This document shows positions 1-9,025 of a stretch of 64,000 bases of DNA, piece by piece (position 1 is the first letter of the stretch; each line of letters starts with the position of its first letter). A model generated the notes under the pieces. The model had not been told where the DNA came from and made no database searches. It saw only the letters and a list, made by a program, of their open reading frames with translations. The stretch spans positions 1,922,001-1,986,000 of the forward strand of contig NZ_FOJB01000001.1 of NCBI RefSeq assembly GCF_900109955.1, given 5' to 3'. Both the position numbers and the translations under genes were made by a program. This DNA is from Aliiroseovarius sediminilitoris. Its GTDB lineage: Bacteria; Pseudomonadota; Alphaproteobacteria; Rhodobacterales; Rhodobacteraceae.

Positions 1-287
1 CGACAGTGGTTGTGCCGCTTGAAACCCTGTTGACCCAACAGCTGACCGTTGCTGTGGATGGTGGGCAGGGCAAACGCTATCCGTTCCGGTTCTGCGCGCA
101 ACCCGGTTGCGTCGCGAATATCGGTTTCACCCAAGCCGAGGTTGATGGGTTCAAACGCGGGGCAACGGCCACCGTCACAATTGTGCCAGCCGCCGCGCCG
201 GATCAAAAGGTCAACCTGTCCATGTCTTTGAAAGGCTTCACAGATTCCTATAACGAATTGATTGTTCCGGTTCCGTCACAGCAGTAA
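1..287 (+). CDS. IalB-family protein, C-terminal part (cut by window edge)
   Basis: The reading frame is open from the first base to the TAA at 285-287, so the N-terminus and any signal peptide lie outside the window. The visible 95 or so residues contain two cysteines in an FCAQPGC context, then a beta-rich tail ending in LIVPVPSQQ. This matches the C-terminal half of proteins annotated as invasion-associated locus B (IalB) family, which are small secreted or periplasmic proteins common in Alphaproteobacteria. Their function outside Bartonella is not established. A convergent terminator follows directly. The family call is moderate because half the protein is missing. Confidence 0.65.
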   Translation, partial: TVVVPLETLLTQQLTVAVDGGQGKRYPFRFCAQPGCVANIGFTQAEVDGFKRGATATVTIVPAAAPDQKVNLSMSLKGFTDSYNELIVPVPSQQ

Positions 288-307
288 GCCGAGCATATGA
301 ACACAAA

Positions 308-333
308 AAACGCCGCCTCATGGGGCGGCGTTT
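308..333. terminator. Bidirectional intrinsic terminator
   Basis: A 10-bp stem AAACGCCGCC/GGCGGCGTTT encloses a 6-nt loop. An A-run lies on the left and T's on the right. It sits between two convergent genes, the IalB-like gene and the ketoacyl synthase, and can serve both. Confidence 0.8.
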
Positions 334-356
334 GTCATTGGGCTGCCGTCTCAAGA

Positions 357-1565
357 TCAGATTGTGCGCAGTGCCAGAACGGCGTTCAGCCCCCCGAAGG
401 CAAATGCATTGGACAGAACCGCATTGACCCGCACGTCGCGCGCCACGTTGGGCACCACGTCCAGCGCGCATTCCGGGTCCGGTTCCTCGTATCCGATGGT
501 GGGCGCGATCACGCCCTCGCGCAGCGCCATGATGCAGGCCAGAAGCTCGACCGCGCCGGTGCCACCGATCAGATGCCCGTGCATCGACTTGGTGGACGAG
601 ATCATCAGGTCATCGGCATGATGCCCAAACGCATCGGCCACTGCCGCGCATTCCGTCTTGTCATTCGCCGTCGTGCCCGTTCCGTGCGCATTCACATAGC
701 CCACATCTTCGGGGTTCAGGCCCGCGTCACGCATCGCCCCGACAATGGCCCGCGACGCCCCCTGCTTGGACGGCATCACGATGTCGGCGGCATCCGAAGT
801 CATCGAGAAGCCCACCACCTCGGCCAGAATCTCGGCCCCGCGGGCGCGGGCGTGCTCATAGTCCTCGAACACGAACACCGCCGCGCCTTCGCCCTGCACC
901 ATACCGTTGCGGTTGGCGGAAAAAGGGCGACAGGCGTCTTTCGACATGACCCGAAGACCCTCCCATGCCTTGATGCCGCCAAAGCACAGCATCGCCTCGG
1001 ACCCGCCGGTGATCATCACATCGGCCATACCGGACCGGATCATCTGCATCGCCTGCCCCATCGCGTGGTTGGAACTGGCGCAGGCGGTCGCCACGGTGAA
1101 ACTTGGTCCCTTAAGGTTCCATTCCATCGACACATGGCTGGCGGCGGCGTTGTTCATCAGCTTGGGCACCACGAAGGGATGAACGCGGTTCTTGCCATCC
1201 TCGTAAACGGTGCGATAATTCTCATCCAGCGTGTTCATCCCGCCGCCGGACGTGCCCAGAACCACACCGGAGCGGGTTGCCAGTTCGCCCGAAAAGCCAA
1301 GGCCCGCCTGCCCGATCGCCTCGCGCGCGGCCAGCAGGGTGAACTGCGTGAACCGGTCATAAAGCGCGATTTGCTGGCGGTTGAAGCTGGCCTCCGGTTC
1401 ATAGCCCTTGATCTGCGCACCGATGCGGATCGACAGGCGTTCCACATCCTGAAATTCCAGATCGCCGATGCCACTGCGGCCCTCGCGCATCGCCTCAAGC
1501 GTTTCAGGCACATCGCGTCCCAATGCGTTGATCGTGCCTTGCCCGGTGATCACAATCCGGCGCAT
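357..1565 (-). CDS. Beta-ketoacyl-ACP synthase, FabF (KAS II)-like
   Basis: This is a thiolase-fold condensing enzyme that extends an acyl-ACP with malonyl-ACP. Counted from the ATG at 1565 (402 residues), the catalytic triad is visible: Cys162 in ATACASSNHA, His294 in NAHGTGT and His331 in GHLIGGTGA. The C-terminal NAFAFGGLNA motif is also present. A GTG at 1583 would add six residues and overlap the ACP stop codon. I prefer the ATG because MRRIVITG is the usual family start, but neither start has a strong ribosome-binding site. It is the last gene of lpxD-ACP-KAS, which suggests a dedicated acyl chain for lipid A or another envelope lipid rather than housekeeping FabF. That role is inferred. 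Confidence 0.85.
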   Translation of the reverse strand: MRRIVITGQGTINALGRDVPETLEAMREGRSGIGDLEFQDVERLSIRIGAQIKGYEPEASFNRQQIALYDRFTQFTLLAAREAIGQAGLGFSGELATRSGVVLGTSGGGMNTLDENYRTVYEDGKNRVHPFVVPKLMNNAAASHVSMEWNLKGPSFTVATACASSNHAMGQAMQMIRSGMADVMITGGSEAMLCFGGIKAWEGLRVMSKDACRPFSANRNGMVQGEGAAVFVFEDYEHARARGAEILAEVVGFSMTSDAADIVMPSKQGASRAIVGAMRDAGLNPEDVGYVNAHGTGTTANDKTECAAVADAFGHHADDLMISSTKSMHGHLIGGTGAVELLACIMALREGVIAPTIGYEEPDPECALDVVPNVARDVRVNAVLSNAFAFGGLNAVLALRTI

Positions 1566-1579
1566 GTGCCGTGTCACGG

Positions 1580-1846
1580 TCACGCGGCCTGCGTCGCAAC
1601 CAAACCCTGCACCGCACGGATGATTGCGTCGACCGAGGAAATGTCGAAATCCCCTTCGGTCGGGTCATTGGCGTTGAACGGGACCGAGACGTCAAACGCC
1701 TCTTCAATGGCAAAGATGCTTTCGACAAGCCCCAGACTGTCAATGCCAAGGTCTTCCAGCGATTGATCCAGTGAGATATCGCCGGGTTCCAACATGGCCT
1801 GCTCTGCCAGGATGGCGATCACGCGGTCTTTGATGTTGTCCGACAT
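1580..1846 (-). CDS. Acyl carrier protein (specialised)
   Basis: This 88-residue acidic protein has the phosphopantetheine site in LGIDSLGLVE (serine of the DSL motif near residue 37). It is longer and more divergent than housekeeping AcpP, with an FDVSVPFNANDP stretch after helix II. That points to a specialised carrier such as the AcpXL type. It lies 28 bp downstream of lpxD and directly upstream of a ketoacyl synthase that starts at or just after its stop. The context supports a carrier serving a private elongation system. Which acyl chain it carries cannot be read from the sequence. Confidence 0.85.
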   Translation of the reverse strand: MSDNIKDRVIAILAEQAMLEPGDISLDQSLEDLGIDSLGLVESIFAIEEAFDVSVPFNANDPTEGDFDISSVDAIIRAVQGLVATQAA

Positions 1847-1874
1847 GACATACCCTTTCGCGTTTTGCGGATTT

Positions 1875-2981
1875 TTAGTTCTTGTCCACCAGTTTTGAAA
1901 CAGTTTTCTGAAGCTCGCGCAGCGTTTCGGCCAACCGCGGCAAGCGGCGCAATTCCCGGCGGATGGCCATTTCGGTTTCGATCTTCACCGCGGGGCTTCC
2001 CAAAACCGCGCGCCCAGCAGGAACGTTGGTGTAAATATTGGTACCACCGCCCGCAATTACATCATCGCCGATGAAAATATTGTCGCTGACCCCGACTTTG
2101 CCACCCAACACAACACGGTTGCCGATCCGGGCGGACCCGGACACGCCGACATTGCCGCACATCATCACGTCTTCGCCCACATCCGCGTTATGGCCGACCT
2201 GCACCTGGCAGTCGATCTTGGTGCCACGCCCGATGCGGGTGGCCCGGATCGTGCCGCGGTCGATGGTAGAGCTGGCCCCCAGTTCCACGTCGTCGCCGAT
2301 CTCGACCCCGCCCAGCGAATGCACCCGCGCCCAATGATGGCTGCCGACAACGGCCACGGCTTTTTCACCCTCGGCCATGCCGCCGCGCAGGCTTTCCACG
2401 GCGCTTTCCTTGTCAAGCGTGACATAGGAAAAACCGTCGCCTCCGACGACCGAATTCGACTGTCCGATATAGCGATCTCCGATGGTGCACAGATGCGCGA
2501 TGCGCGCACCCGGATGCAGGACAAGATCGTTGCCGATGACCGTGCCGTATCCAATTGTGGCGTGCGGCGCGACTGTTGCGCGCGCGCCGATGGTCACATT
2601 CGCGCCGATTACCGCAAGTGGCCCTATGCGGGCGCCGGCACCGATTTTCGCGGTGTCATCGACAACAGCGGTTGGGTGAATGCCCTCGGCGATGCCCAGA
2701 CCAGGGTCAAGCGCCCGGGTCAGAAGCGGCATCGCCGCCTTACCCCGATTCAGGCAGATCGCACCATCCAACCCCAACGATTGCCAGTCCGCCCCATCCC
2801 ACAGCAGCGCCGCGCGGGCCTTTCCCTTCGCAATTCCGTCCGCGTATTTTGGGTTCATCGCCAGCGCAAGCTGGTCTGGTCCCGCATCCATCGGCTCGGC
2901 CGCGCCAACCAGAACGATATCGCCATCGCCAAACACCACGGCCCCCAATGACGCGGCGATTTCTGAAAGAGTGAACTGCAT
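1875..2981 (-). CDS. lpxD: LpxD: UDP-3-O-acylglucosamine N-acyltransferase
   Basis: LpxD adds the N-linked 3-hydroxyacyl chain from acyl-ACP to the lipid A precursor in the cytoplasm. The 368-residue protein has an N-terminal uridine-binding domain (about residues 1-95), then a left-handed beta-helix of hexapeptide repeats (about 98-330), with the probable catalytic His264 in VQVGHN. The start at 2981 is chosen because AAGGGG lies 5 bases upstream of the ATG and MQFTLSEIA fits the family. An in-frame upstream extension to 3035 looks non-coding. It is not beside bamA, fabZ or lpxA as lpxD usually is. It heads an ACP/ketoacyl synthase pair and may be a paralogue. Confidence 0.9.
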   Translation of the reverse strand: MQFTLSEIAASLGAVVFGDGDIVLVGAAEPMDAGPDQLALAMNPKYADGIAKGKARAALLWDGADWQSLGLDGAICLNRGKAAMPLLTRALDPGLGIAEGIHPTAVVDDTAKIGAGARIGPLAVIGANVTIGARATVAPHATIGYGTVIGNDLVLHPGARIAHLCTIGDRYIGQSNSVVGGDGFSYVTLDKESAVESLRGGMAEGEKAVAVVGSHHWARVHSLGGVEIGDDVELGASSTIDRGTIRATRIGRGTKIDCQVQVGHNADVGEDVMMCGNVGVSGSARIGNRVVLGGKVGVSDNIFIGDDVIAGGGTNIYTNVPAGRAVLGSPAVKIETEMAIRRELRRLPRLAETLRELQKTVSKLVDKN

Positions 2982-3039
2982 CTGATCCCCTTGTGCCGAT
3001 GGGGGCACGATATGTGCGCCACCATCTTTACCCAAGGAT

Positions 3040-4665
3040 TTACCCGTCTACGGCACCAAGCGCCACCCCGGCGTTTTGCAAAGCGGCCCAGATTTTGGTG
3101 TCACGTTCGTAAACGTCACGGCGATAGTTCATGCGGCCCTTTGCAGGTGCCACCGCAGTGCGATAAACCAAATGCACCGGAACCGGTTCTTCCAGATTGA
3201 CCCGTGTCTCACGACCCGTGTTCAGAATCTTGTGAAAGGTTCCTTCCGGATCGGAAGTTTGTCTGGCCAGCAACGCATAGGCAAAATCAAACGGTTCGCT
3301 CAGGCGGATACACCCGTGGCTGAAGTCCCGCACCTCGCGCCCAAACAGGCTTTTGGCGGGCGTATCATGCAAATAGATGTTGTATTTGTTCGGGAACATG
3401 AACTTCACCAACCCCAACGCATTATCGTTGGAGGGCGGTTGCTTGATCGCAAACGGAAAGGATCTGGCCGAATAAGCATTGAAATTCACTGAAGACCGAT
3501 TGACCACCCGGCCCCGGCTGTCGATCAGTTTCAGATGGCTGACCGCATTCGGATTGCGTTTGAGCATCGGCAAATACTCTTTCGTCGCAATCGAGCGTGG
3601 GACGTTCCAGGTCGGGTTGATGACCATGAATTTCATCACGTCCGAAAACTCGGGGCTACGCCGGTCACTCTGGTTCTTTCCGATCACCGAGCGGGTCGTG
3701 AAGGTCACACGCCCACCATCGACGATCTGGGTGCTGAAATCCGCGAGATTGACCCAGACGTGGCGTTTTCCACGTTCGAAATTGGTCCATCGTTCCCGCT
3801 CCATCGCGACCAAAATCGAGGCTTGACGTTTTTCCGGGTCGACATTGATCTCGTCAATCGTGCTTGGACCGGCCACACCATCGGCGGTCAGCCCATGGTC
3901 TTGCTGGAATTGCAGCACGGCCTTTTGAATGGTGACGTCATAGGACTGGCTGGCCGAACGGCTCAGATATCCCATACGGATCAGGCGGTTACGCAAGGCA
4001 ATAACGGCCTCACCCGACTGCCCGGGTTTCAACGCGCTGGCGGCAACTGGTGCGCCCCAGCCGCCATTGGCAAGCTGTTGATCCAGACCCAGTTTCGCTT
4101 TCATCAGACGTGCGTATTCCGGCGATTTCGGCGGCAGGGCTTTCAGATACCCGGCAGGGTCGGACCGGACGAATTCCGCCAACAGATCTGCGCCGTTCTT
4201 GCGTGGCACCTCGCGGACGATGCCGCTATCAACCTTTGAAGGCGTCAGGACGCCGCTGTTCACACCCTGGGCATAACTCAGAAACAGTTTTGACAGTTCG
4301 ACTTCGGCGCGGCCAAGGTCGCGCATGCTTTGCACACCGGACAGTCGGGTTTTCAAGACCGCAGTGTCATAGGCAGGCAAGCCGTGATCGCCCGCCGCCG
4401 TCAGCGCTTTCAGCAGGGCCGTGCGGCGTGATGCGGTCTGCGACAGCGATCCGGTCCAGATCGGTTGATAGCCGTTTTCGCGATAAAATTCAGCGATTTC
4501 CGTGTCACGTGCCGCCGCTTCCGCCACCGCTTGCGCGAAGGCGGATACTTTGGTTTGCGCGGTCAGTGGCGCGGCAAGAAACGAAAGGAACAATATCCCC
4601 AAAAGCCTTGCAAAAAAAGCGGTTCTGTAGGGGATAGGATGTCGTTGCAGCGCGATCATATTCAT
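3040..4665 (-). CDS. Murein L,D-transpeptidase, YcbB/LdtD-like
   Basis: Periplasmic enzyme that makes 3-3 crosslinks in peptidoglycan. In the 541-residue product a hydrophobic signal segment (about residues 16-34) is followed by a YcbB-type scaffold. A peptidoglycan-binding domain (LKPGQSGEAV through FQQDHGLTADGVAGP) comes next, then the YkuD catalytic domain with SHGCIRLSEP and the nucleophile near Cys452. Start candidates are ATGs at 4665 and 4659. The frame is open further upstream to 4809, but that part has no signal-peptide logic. The gene diverges from a MepK-like endopeptidase. It may be cotranscribed with lpxD, 58 bp downstream. Confidence 0.9.
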   Translation of the reverse strand: MNMIALQRHPIPYRTAFFARLLGILFLSFLAAPLTAQTKVSAFAQAVAEAAARDTEIAEFYRENGYQPIWTGSLSQTASRRTALLKALTAAGDHGLPAYDTAVLKTRLSGVQSMRDLGRAEVELSKLFLSYAQGVNSGVLTPSKVDSGIVREVPRKNGADLLAEFVRSDPAGYLKALPPKSPEYARLMKAKLGLDQQLANGGWGAPVAASALKPGQSGEAVIALRNRLIRMGYLSRSASQSYDVTIQKAVLQFQQDHGLTADGVAGPSTIDEINVDPEKRQASILVAMERERWTNFERGKRHVWVNLADFSTQIVDGGRVTFTTRSVIGKNQSDRRSPEFSDVMKFMVINPTWNVPRSIATKEYLPMLKRNPNAVSHLKLIDSRGRVVNRSSVNFNAYSARSFPFAIKQPPSNDNALGLVKFMFPNKYNIYLHDTPAKSLFGREVRDFSHGCIRLSEPFDFAYALLARQTSDPEGTFHKILNTGRETRVNLEEPVPVHLVYRTAVAPAKGRMNYRRDVYERDTKIWAALQNAGVALGAVDG

Positions 4666-5015
4666 GCTTTGCCCAATAACTATGTTAAACCTGCGTGTAA
4701 AATCAGATAATCCACGATTAACAGCCACAAGTCCATTCACAATGACGATTGACAGGTCGGTTCCGGGCAGAGCTGCCCTGCGCCCCATGCCTTGACGTCT
4801 TTCTGCCACGGTTTACCACTTTTTCACTGGTTTAAGCAATATTTTGCCGATTTTGCTTGAACACGTTAAGCACCGAAAATCTTTGCTTGGCCCGCGATTC
4901 GAGTTGTGCCATAAACTCGACAAGCCTGGGGAAGAGGCTAAAACACTTGTTAACCTGATTGGACAACGATCCATTTCAGGCGCAGAAACAGGCAAGCGAC
5001 GGGACACGCTGAGAC
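4666..5015. other. Intergenic region between divergent murein genes
   Basis: About 350 bp between the L,D-transpeptidase and the MepK-like gene. It must hold the promoters of both. It is more AT-rich than its surroundings. I see no hairpin, RNA gene or convincing operator, and no full -35/-10 pair I would defend. Confidence 0.5.
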
Positions 5016-5597
5016 ATGACTATCGACAATTCGGTCGGATCCAAATCCATTATCACACGCCGTGGGTTGTTGGGCGCATTTGCCGCCACAGCAGTAACCG
5101 CAGCGCCAATGTATGCAAATGCCGCGGGTTTCCTTCGCGGTGGGGGCGATGTCCGAAGGCTCGCCATGTATTCCGGGCGCACAGGCGAAACGCTCAACAT
5201 GATCTATTGGATCGAAGGCGACTACATCAAAGATGCCTTGAAAGAGATCAATCATTTCATGCGCGACTGGCGCACAGATCAAGCGGTCAATATCGACACC
5301 CGCACGGTGGATATCATGGCAGCCGCGCATAGCCTTCTGGACACGAAGGAACCCTATATGATGTTGTCGGGTTATCGGTCGCCGAAAACAAACGCGATGT
5401 TGCGGGCCAAGTCCAGAGGTGTGGCGAAAAACTCGCTGCACATGAAAGGTCAGGCGGCTGACCTGCGCCTGAAATCCCGATCGGTCAACCAGATGTTCAA
5501 AGCCGCGCGTTCCTTCAGTGGCGGTGGCGTCGGCAAATATTCGGGGTCGAACTTCGTCCATATGGATAGTGGCGTGGTGCGCAGCTGGGGCCGATAG
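5016..5597 (+). CDS. MepK/YcbK-like murein endopeptidase (DUF882), Tat substrate
   Basis: This 193-residue protein has an N-terminal twin-arginine signal (TRRGLLG at about residues 14-20, followed by an alanine-rich hydrophobic stretch). The mature part is a DUF882/peptidase M15-like domain with zinc-site residues His142 and Asp149 in HMKGQAADL and His182 in FVHMDSG. In E. coli the homologue YcbK (MepK) cleaves 3-3 crosslinks and its gene neighbours ycbB (ldtD). Here the YcbB-like gene is also the neighbour, but divergent. Maker and cleaver of the same bond being adjacent supports the assignment. A terminator follows. Confidence 0.9.
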   Translation: MTIDNSVGSKSIITRRGLLGAFAATAVTAAPMYANAAGFLRGGGDVRRLAMYSGRTGETLNMIYWIEGDYIKDALKEINHFMRDWRTDQAVNIDTRTVDIMAAAHSLLDTKEPYMMLSGYRSPKTNAMLRAKSRGVAKNSLHMKGQAADLRLKSRSVNQMFKAARSFSGGGVGKYSGSNFVHMDSGVVRSWGR

Positions 5598-5632
5598 CGC
5601 CGCAGGTATTCTGACAAATCCGACCAACATGA

Positions 5633-5659
5633 AAAAGGCCCCCGTTCCGAGGGCCTTTT
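5633..5659. terminator. Bidirectional intrinsic terminator
   Basis: A stem AAAAGGCCC/GGGCCTTTT with a 9-nt loop. It lies between the MepK-like gene and the convergent cytochrome b gene, with A/T tracts on both sides. Confidence 0.8.
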
Positions 5660-5678
5660 CTGTTTCTGTCGTCCAGCC

Positions 5679-6344
5679 CTACTTTTTCCTGGACAAGAGC
5701 CGACCCGGCTCATTGGTTTCCAGATAGGCCTCCTGCTCGGGTGTCAGGTCTATACAGTCATAACCTGTCACCATCGGGCGCACATGGGACCGGAATCCAT
5801 GCCCAACCGTCAGAAGATAGACGTGGGTGATGACAAAGGCTGCGATCACGTAGGCGGCCAGCAAATGCACATTCGCGATGATGTATAGCGCGAAAGACGA
5901 CGCCGCATCCGCTGCCCATAAATTATAAGTCAGATACAGTAATCCCGACCCCCAGACCGCCGGAAACACTACGACTTTCAACGCGAAATAGGTCAGTGCC
6001 TGAAGCGGATTGTGTTTGCGCCAGAAGACCTTGCGATAGGGCGGCTCTTCCCCACGAAAGACACCATAGGCATAGAAGCGTGCCATCTGAAGCAACCCTT
6101 CGAGCTGCGGCACAAACTGCCGCCATGTGCCCGTGGTAAACAGCCAGAACGTCGCGAATATCCAGACCGCCAGCAACACCAATGCGGCAATGGTGTGCAA
6201 CATCACCGCAGGGCCGAAAGGCAGAAGTGAATGCACCCCGTTCAGACCAAAACCAGTGAACAGGAGAATCACGATCATCACCATCTGGGTCCAGTGCCAC
6301 AGACGTTCGAAACGGGGGTAAACCTTGACGACGCGTCTAACCAT
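5679..6344 (-). CDS. Membrane cytochrome b (b561/hydrogenase-type), octaheme partner
   Basis: This 221-residue integral membrane protein has four or five hydrophobic helices. Candidate haem-ligand histidines are in RLWHWTQ (helix 1), VMLHTIAA, ANVHLLAAY and ITHVYLLTVGH. It resembles the cytochrome b subunits of thiosulfate reductase, formate dehydrogenase and Ni-Fe hydrogenase, which pass electrons between quinone and a periplasmic redox protein. The ATG at 6344 overlaps the end of the octaheme cytochrome gene by 8 bases, so the two are translationally coupled and probably form one complex. The direction of electron flow is not evident. Confidence 0.8.
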   Translation of the reverse strand: MVRRVVKVYPRFERLWHWTQMVMIVILLFTGFGLNGVHSLLPFGPAVMLHTIAALVLLAVWIFATFWLFTTGTWRQFVPQLEGLLQMARFYAYGVFRGEEPPYRKVFWRKHNPLQALTYFALKVVVFPAVWGSGLLYLTYNLWAADAASSFALYIIANVHLLAAYVIAAFVITHVYLLTVGHGFRSHVRPMVTGYDCIDLTPEQEAYLETNEPGRLLSRKK

Positions 6345-7995
6345 GATCTGTGCCTCCTTGACGGCCACCGATGAGGCGCAGAACGATGTGCAACCCCACA
6401 CCCAGAATTGTCAACGCCACCAGCGCCATGCCCAACATCCCGATGGCGGATCGCGGATTGGTGCCGGGCATATAGACCGCAGCGATCCCATCCAGCCGCC
6501 CGTTCTGCGCGTGACAGGCTGCGCAATCCAGCGCGTCCCTTGCGGGTGCAACCATATGGGTGATCGGCCAATACATCTCGGTATCGACAAAATCGAAACT
6601 TCCGGAATAGTCTTGCCCTGCCGCTTTCATGCCAGCCTCGATCGCCTTGGGCCAATCAAAGTTTGTCCAAAACGCAGTGTCAGTGGTCGGCCCCCAGACA
6701 TGGGAATAAGCCAGTTTGTTGCTGCCTGTATCGTAGGCCTGCCGCCCCTCCATCCGCTTGAAGGGCCAGATTCGGCTGTCCACCCCGCCGGGCGTGCCGT
6801 TGATACGGTTCACTTCGACAATGGTCTTTGGGTTGATCTCTTCCCCGGTCGCGTATTCCACATGGCCGTTGAACCATGCGTAATACGGCACAACATTTTC
6901 ACCCCATTTGAAATCACCCTTGGTGGACAGATAGGTGTCCAGCTCTTTGCCATCCGACTGGATGAAATTCGCCTCGTGCATCGGTTTGCCATCGGCGCCC
7001 ATGCGGCCTGCGGTCGACCAGTCCCAATAGGTCTTGGTGGCGACACCTCCGCGCGCAAATTCGGGGATGTGACAGCTTTGGCACGCGAGCTTGTCTGTGT
7101 GATCGTTCAGCTTCACGCCCTTGATGTTCAGCGGATGCGGATCGCTGTCATGGCAGCTTTCACAGGTCGCGGCAGTGCGCACAGCCCCCGGCTTTCCACG
7201 CCCGGTGGCGTCCTTGGCCACCGTATCATAGCGCGACCCGGCCCAGTTGTGCCTGTCCTCGACATGACAGGTAGAGCACGTGAAGTTCAGACCGTCGGGC
7301 GACATGTGGACATCAACCTCGGTCGATGGGGCATAAAGCGCCGAACTCAGATCGCCGTGTTTCACGTTGTCCCCGCCCCCGCCATAGAAATGGCAGTTGC
7401 CGCAATTGTCGCGCCCCGGCATCCCGACGGACTGCGCAGCTTTTGCCAGATCAACCGGCCAGGCCGCGGCGCCTGTAATGGTGCTGGTGCCAGGCTTCAC
7501 CGGGTCCAAGGGCGGGTGCCCGGCCCCGGTGGCCGATTTGGTGTATTGACCCGAGCGGTCGTGGCACACCAGACAATCGGGCACTGCGCCCGCCTCTACG
7601 GATGTCGTTGACATATCATCCCAACCGTAGCCCGCATGACACGAGGTGCAGCGCGGCTCGTTCCCGGCCACGTTGCCACAGAATGCGTTGATCACCTTGG
7701 ATTTCCCCTGCGTTTGCCCGCTGTCGCTTTCATAGGTCCATTCAAAATGGATTGAATGCATGATCTGGTTGTCAGCTTCCGTATGGCAACTGACACAGGC
7801 CTCGGTCACCTCCGGCCCCGAGCTGAAAGATTTTTTCAGGATGTCGAACTTCATGTGATCCGCCGTCGCGCTGGAAATCGACCTGGCCGGTGCGGGTGGC
7901 GGAGTTGGCGCTGCGGCCTGATCCTCGGCGGCGGCTGACCCGCCTGTCCCGGCGATCAGCCCAAGCGTAAGGATCGTTGCAAGAAATCTCTTCAC
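6337..7995 (-). CDS. Octaheme c-type cytochrome, tetrathionate reductase (OTR) family
   Basis: This 552-residue protein has a signal peptide after a GTG start at 7995 (strong GAGGAGG upstream). Exactly eight CXXCH haem sites begin near residues 67, 116, 141, 198, 240, 278, 305 and 491. A single transmembrane helix near the C-terminus (about 515-542) anchors it to the membrane. The spacing, with a long gap before haem 8, fits the octaheme tetrathionate reductase family known from Shewanella. Those proteins reduce tetrathionate, nitrite and hydroxylamine in vitro, but their physiological substrate is uncertain. It is coupled to a cytochrome b that could supply or accept quinone electrons. Confidence 0.88.
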   Translation of the reverse strand: MKRFLATILTLGLIAGTGGSAAAEDQAAAPTPPPAPARSISSATADHMKFDILKKSFSSGPEVTEACVSCHTEADNQIMHSIHFEWTYESDSGQTQGKSKVINAFCGNVAGNEPRCTSCHAGYGWDDMSTTSVEAGAVPDCLVCHDRSGQYTKSATGAGHPPLDPVKPGTSTITGAAAWPVDLAKAAQSVGMPGRDNCGNCHFYGGGGDNVKHGDLSSALYAPSTEVDVHMSPDGLNFTCSTCHVEDRHNWAGSRYDTVAKDATGRGKPGAVRTAATCESCHDSDPHPLNIKGVKLNDHTDKLACQSCHIPEFARGGVATKTYWDWSTAGRMGADGKPMHEANFIQSDGKELDTYLSTKGDFKWGENVVPYYAWFNGHVEYATGEEINPKTIVEVNRINGTPGGVDSRIWPFKRMEGRQAYDTGSNKLAYSHVWGPTTDTAFWTNFDWPKAIEAGMKAAGQDYSGSFDFVDTEMYWPITHMVAPARDALDCAACHAQNGRLDGIAAVYMPGTNPRSAIGMLGMALVALTILGVGLHIVLRLIGGRQGGTDHG

Positions 7996-8168
7996 GGCTC
8001 TGTCCTCCTCTGCTCCGGTTCGCGCGGCGGAGGAATACATTCTGATATTACGATATGTATCTGAGTCGGCGAAACACACCTAATGTCAAAACGCCGCACC
8101 GACGACGCCATATGATTGACCCCGACCCCGGGCTTTGCCATCGTCTGTCGACTTGATACAAGGTGTCC

Positions 8169-8909
8169 ATGAAACCCTTTCTGATCCTGCAACTCCGCCC
8201 GGAAACCGATGCGTCTGATGATGAATTTCGGGCATTTTTGGCCAAGGGCGGGTTGGAACACGACCAGGTGCGTCGCATACGTTTGGATCAGCAAAACATC
8301 CCGGCCGACCTGAACCTTGACGATTTTTCCGGGGTAATTGTCGGTGGTGGGCCGGGTTGCGTATCCGATGCGCCTGACAAGAAAACCCCGGCCGAGGCGC
8401 GGATTGAATTCGAATGCCTATCCCTGATGCCGCAGATCACTGCAAAGGACACCCCGTTTCTGGGCTGCTGCTATGGGATTGGCATTCTTGGCCAGCATCT
8501 GGAACCGGGTTCCGTGTCAAAAGACAAATACGGCGAACCCGTCAGCGCCAGCACGTGTGACGTGACGAAAGACGGGCGCACCGATCCCCTGCTCGACGGC
8601 ATTCCAGACAGGTTCGAAGCCTTTGTCGGCCATAAAGAGGCGATGCAACACCTTCCGGAGGGTTGCCGCCAGTTGGTCTCATCCCCTCGCTGCCCGTTTC
8701 AGATGATCCGATACGGACAGAGTGTCTATGCCACGCAGTTCCACCCCGAAGCCGACGCGCACAGCTTTGAAACCCGCATCGGCATCTACAAACATCACGG
8801 CTATTTCCCCCCCGAAGAAGCCGAGGCCCTGGTGGATATGGTGCACGCAGCCAACGTGCACGCGCCTGCCCAAATCTTGCGAAATTTCGTGACACGATAT
8901 CGGGCTTGA
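8169..8909 (+). CDS. Class I glutamine amidotransferase (GMP synthase-like)
   Basis: This 246-residue stand-alone glutaminase-type domain has nucleophile Cys101 in GCCYGIG and the His/Glu pair in TQFHPEAD. The oxyanion-strand motif VIVGGGPG is near residue 57. Proteins of this type are annotated as glutamine amidotransferase or GMP synthase-like. The acceptor of the released ammonia is unknown, and no synthetase partner is adjacent. The ATG at 8169 is preferred over the GTG at 8163 because AAGG sits 5 bases upstream of it. It converges on the tRNA-Arg gene. Confidence 0.8.
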   Translation: MKPFLILQLRPETDASDDEFRAFLAKGGLEHDQVRRIRLDQQNIPADLNLDDFSGVIVGGGPGCVSDAPDKKTPAEARIEFECLSLMPQITAKDTPFLGCCYGIGILGQHLEPGSVSKDKYGEPVSASTCDVTKDGRTDPLLDGIPDRFEAFVGHKEAMQHLPEGCRQLVSSPRCPFQMIRYGQSVYATQFHPEADAHSFETRIGIYKHHGYFPPEEAEALVDMVHAANVHAPAQILRNFVTRYRA

Positions 8910-8948
8910 CCCCGTCAACCACATCGTCTGTTTTTCAGGATAAAGAAT

Positions 8949-9025
<77 letters not shown>

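Noticed and set aside
297-1766. A 489-codon plus-strand frame
   Set aside because: It is antisense to the ketoacyl synthase and ACP genes and has no recognisable protein features.
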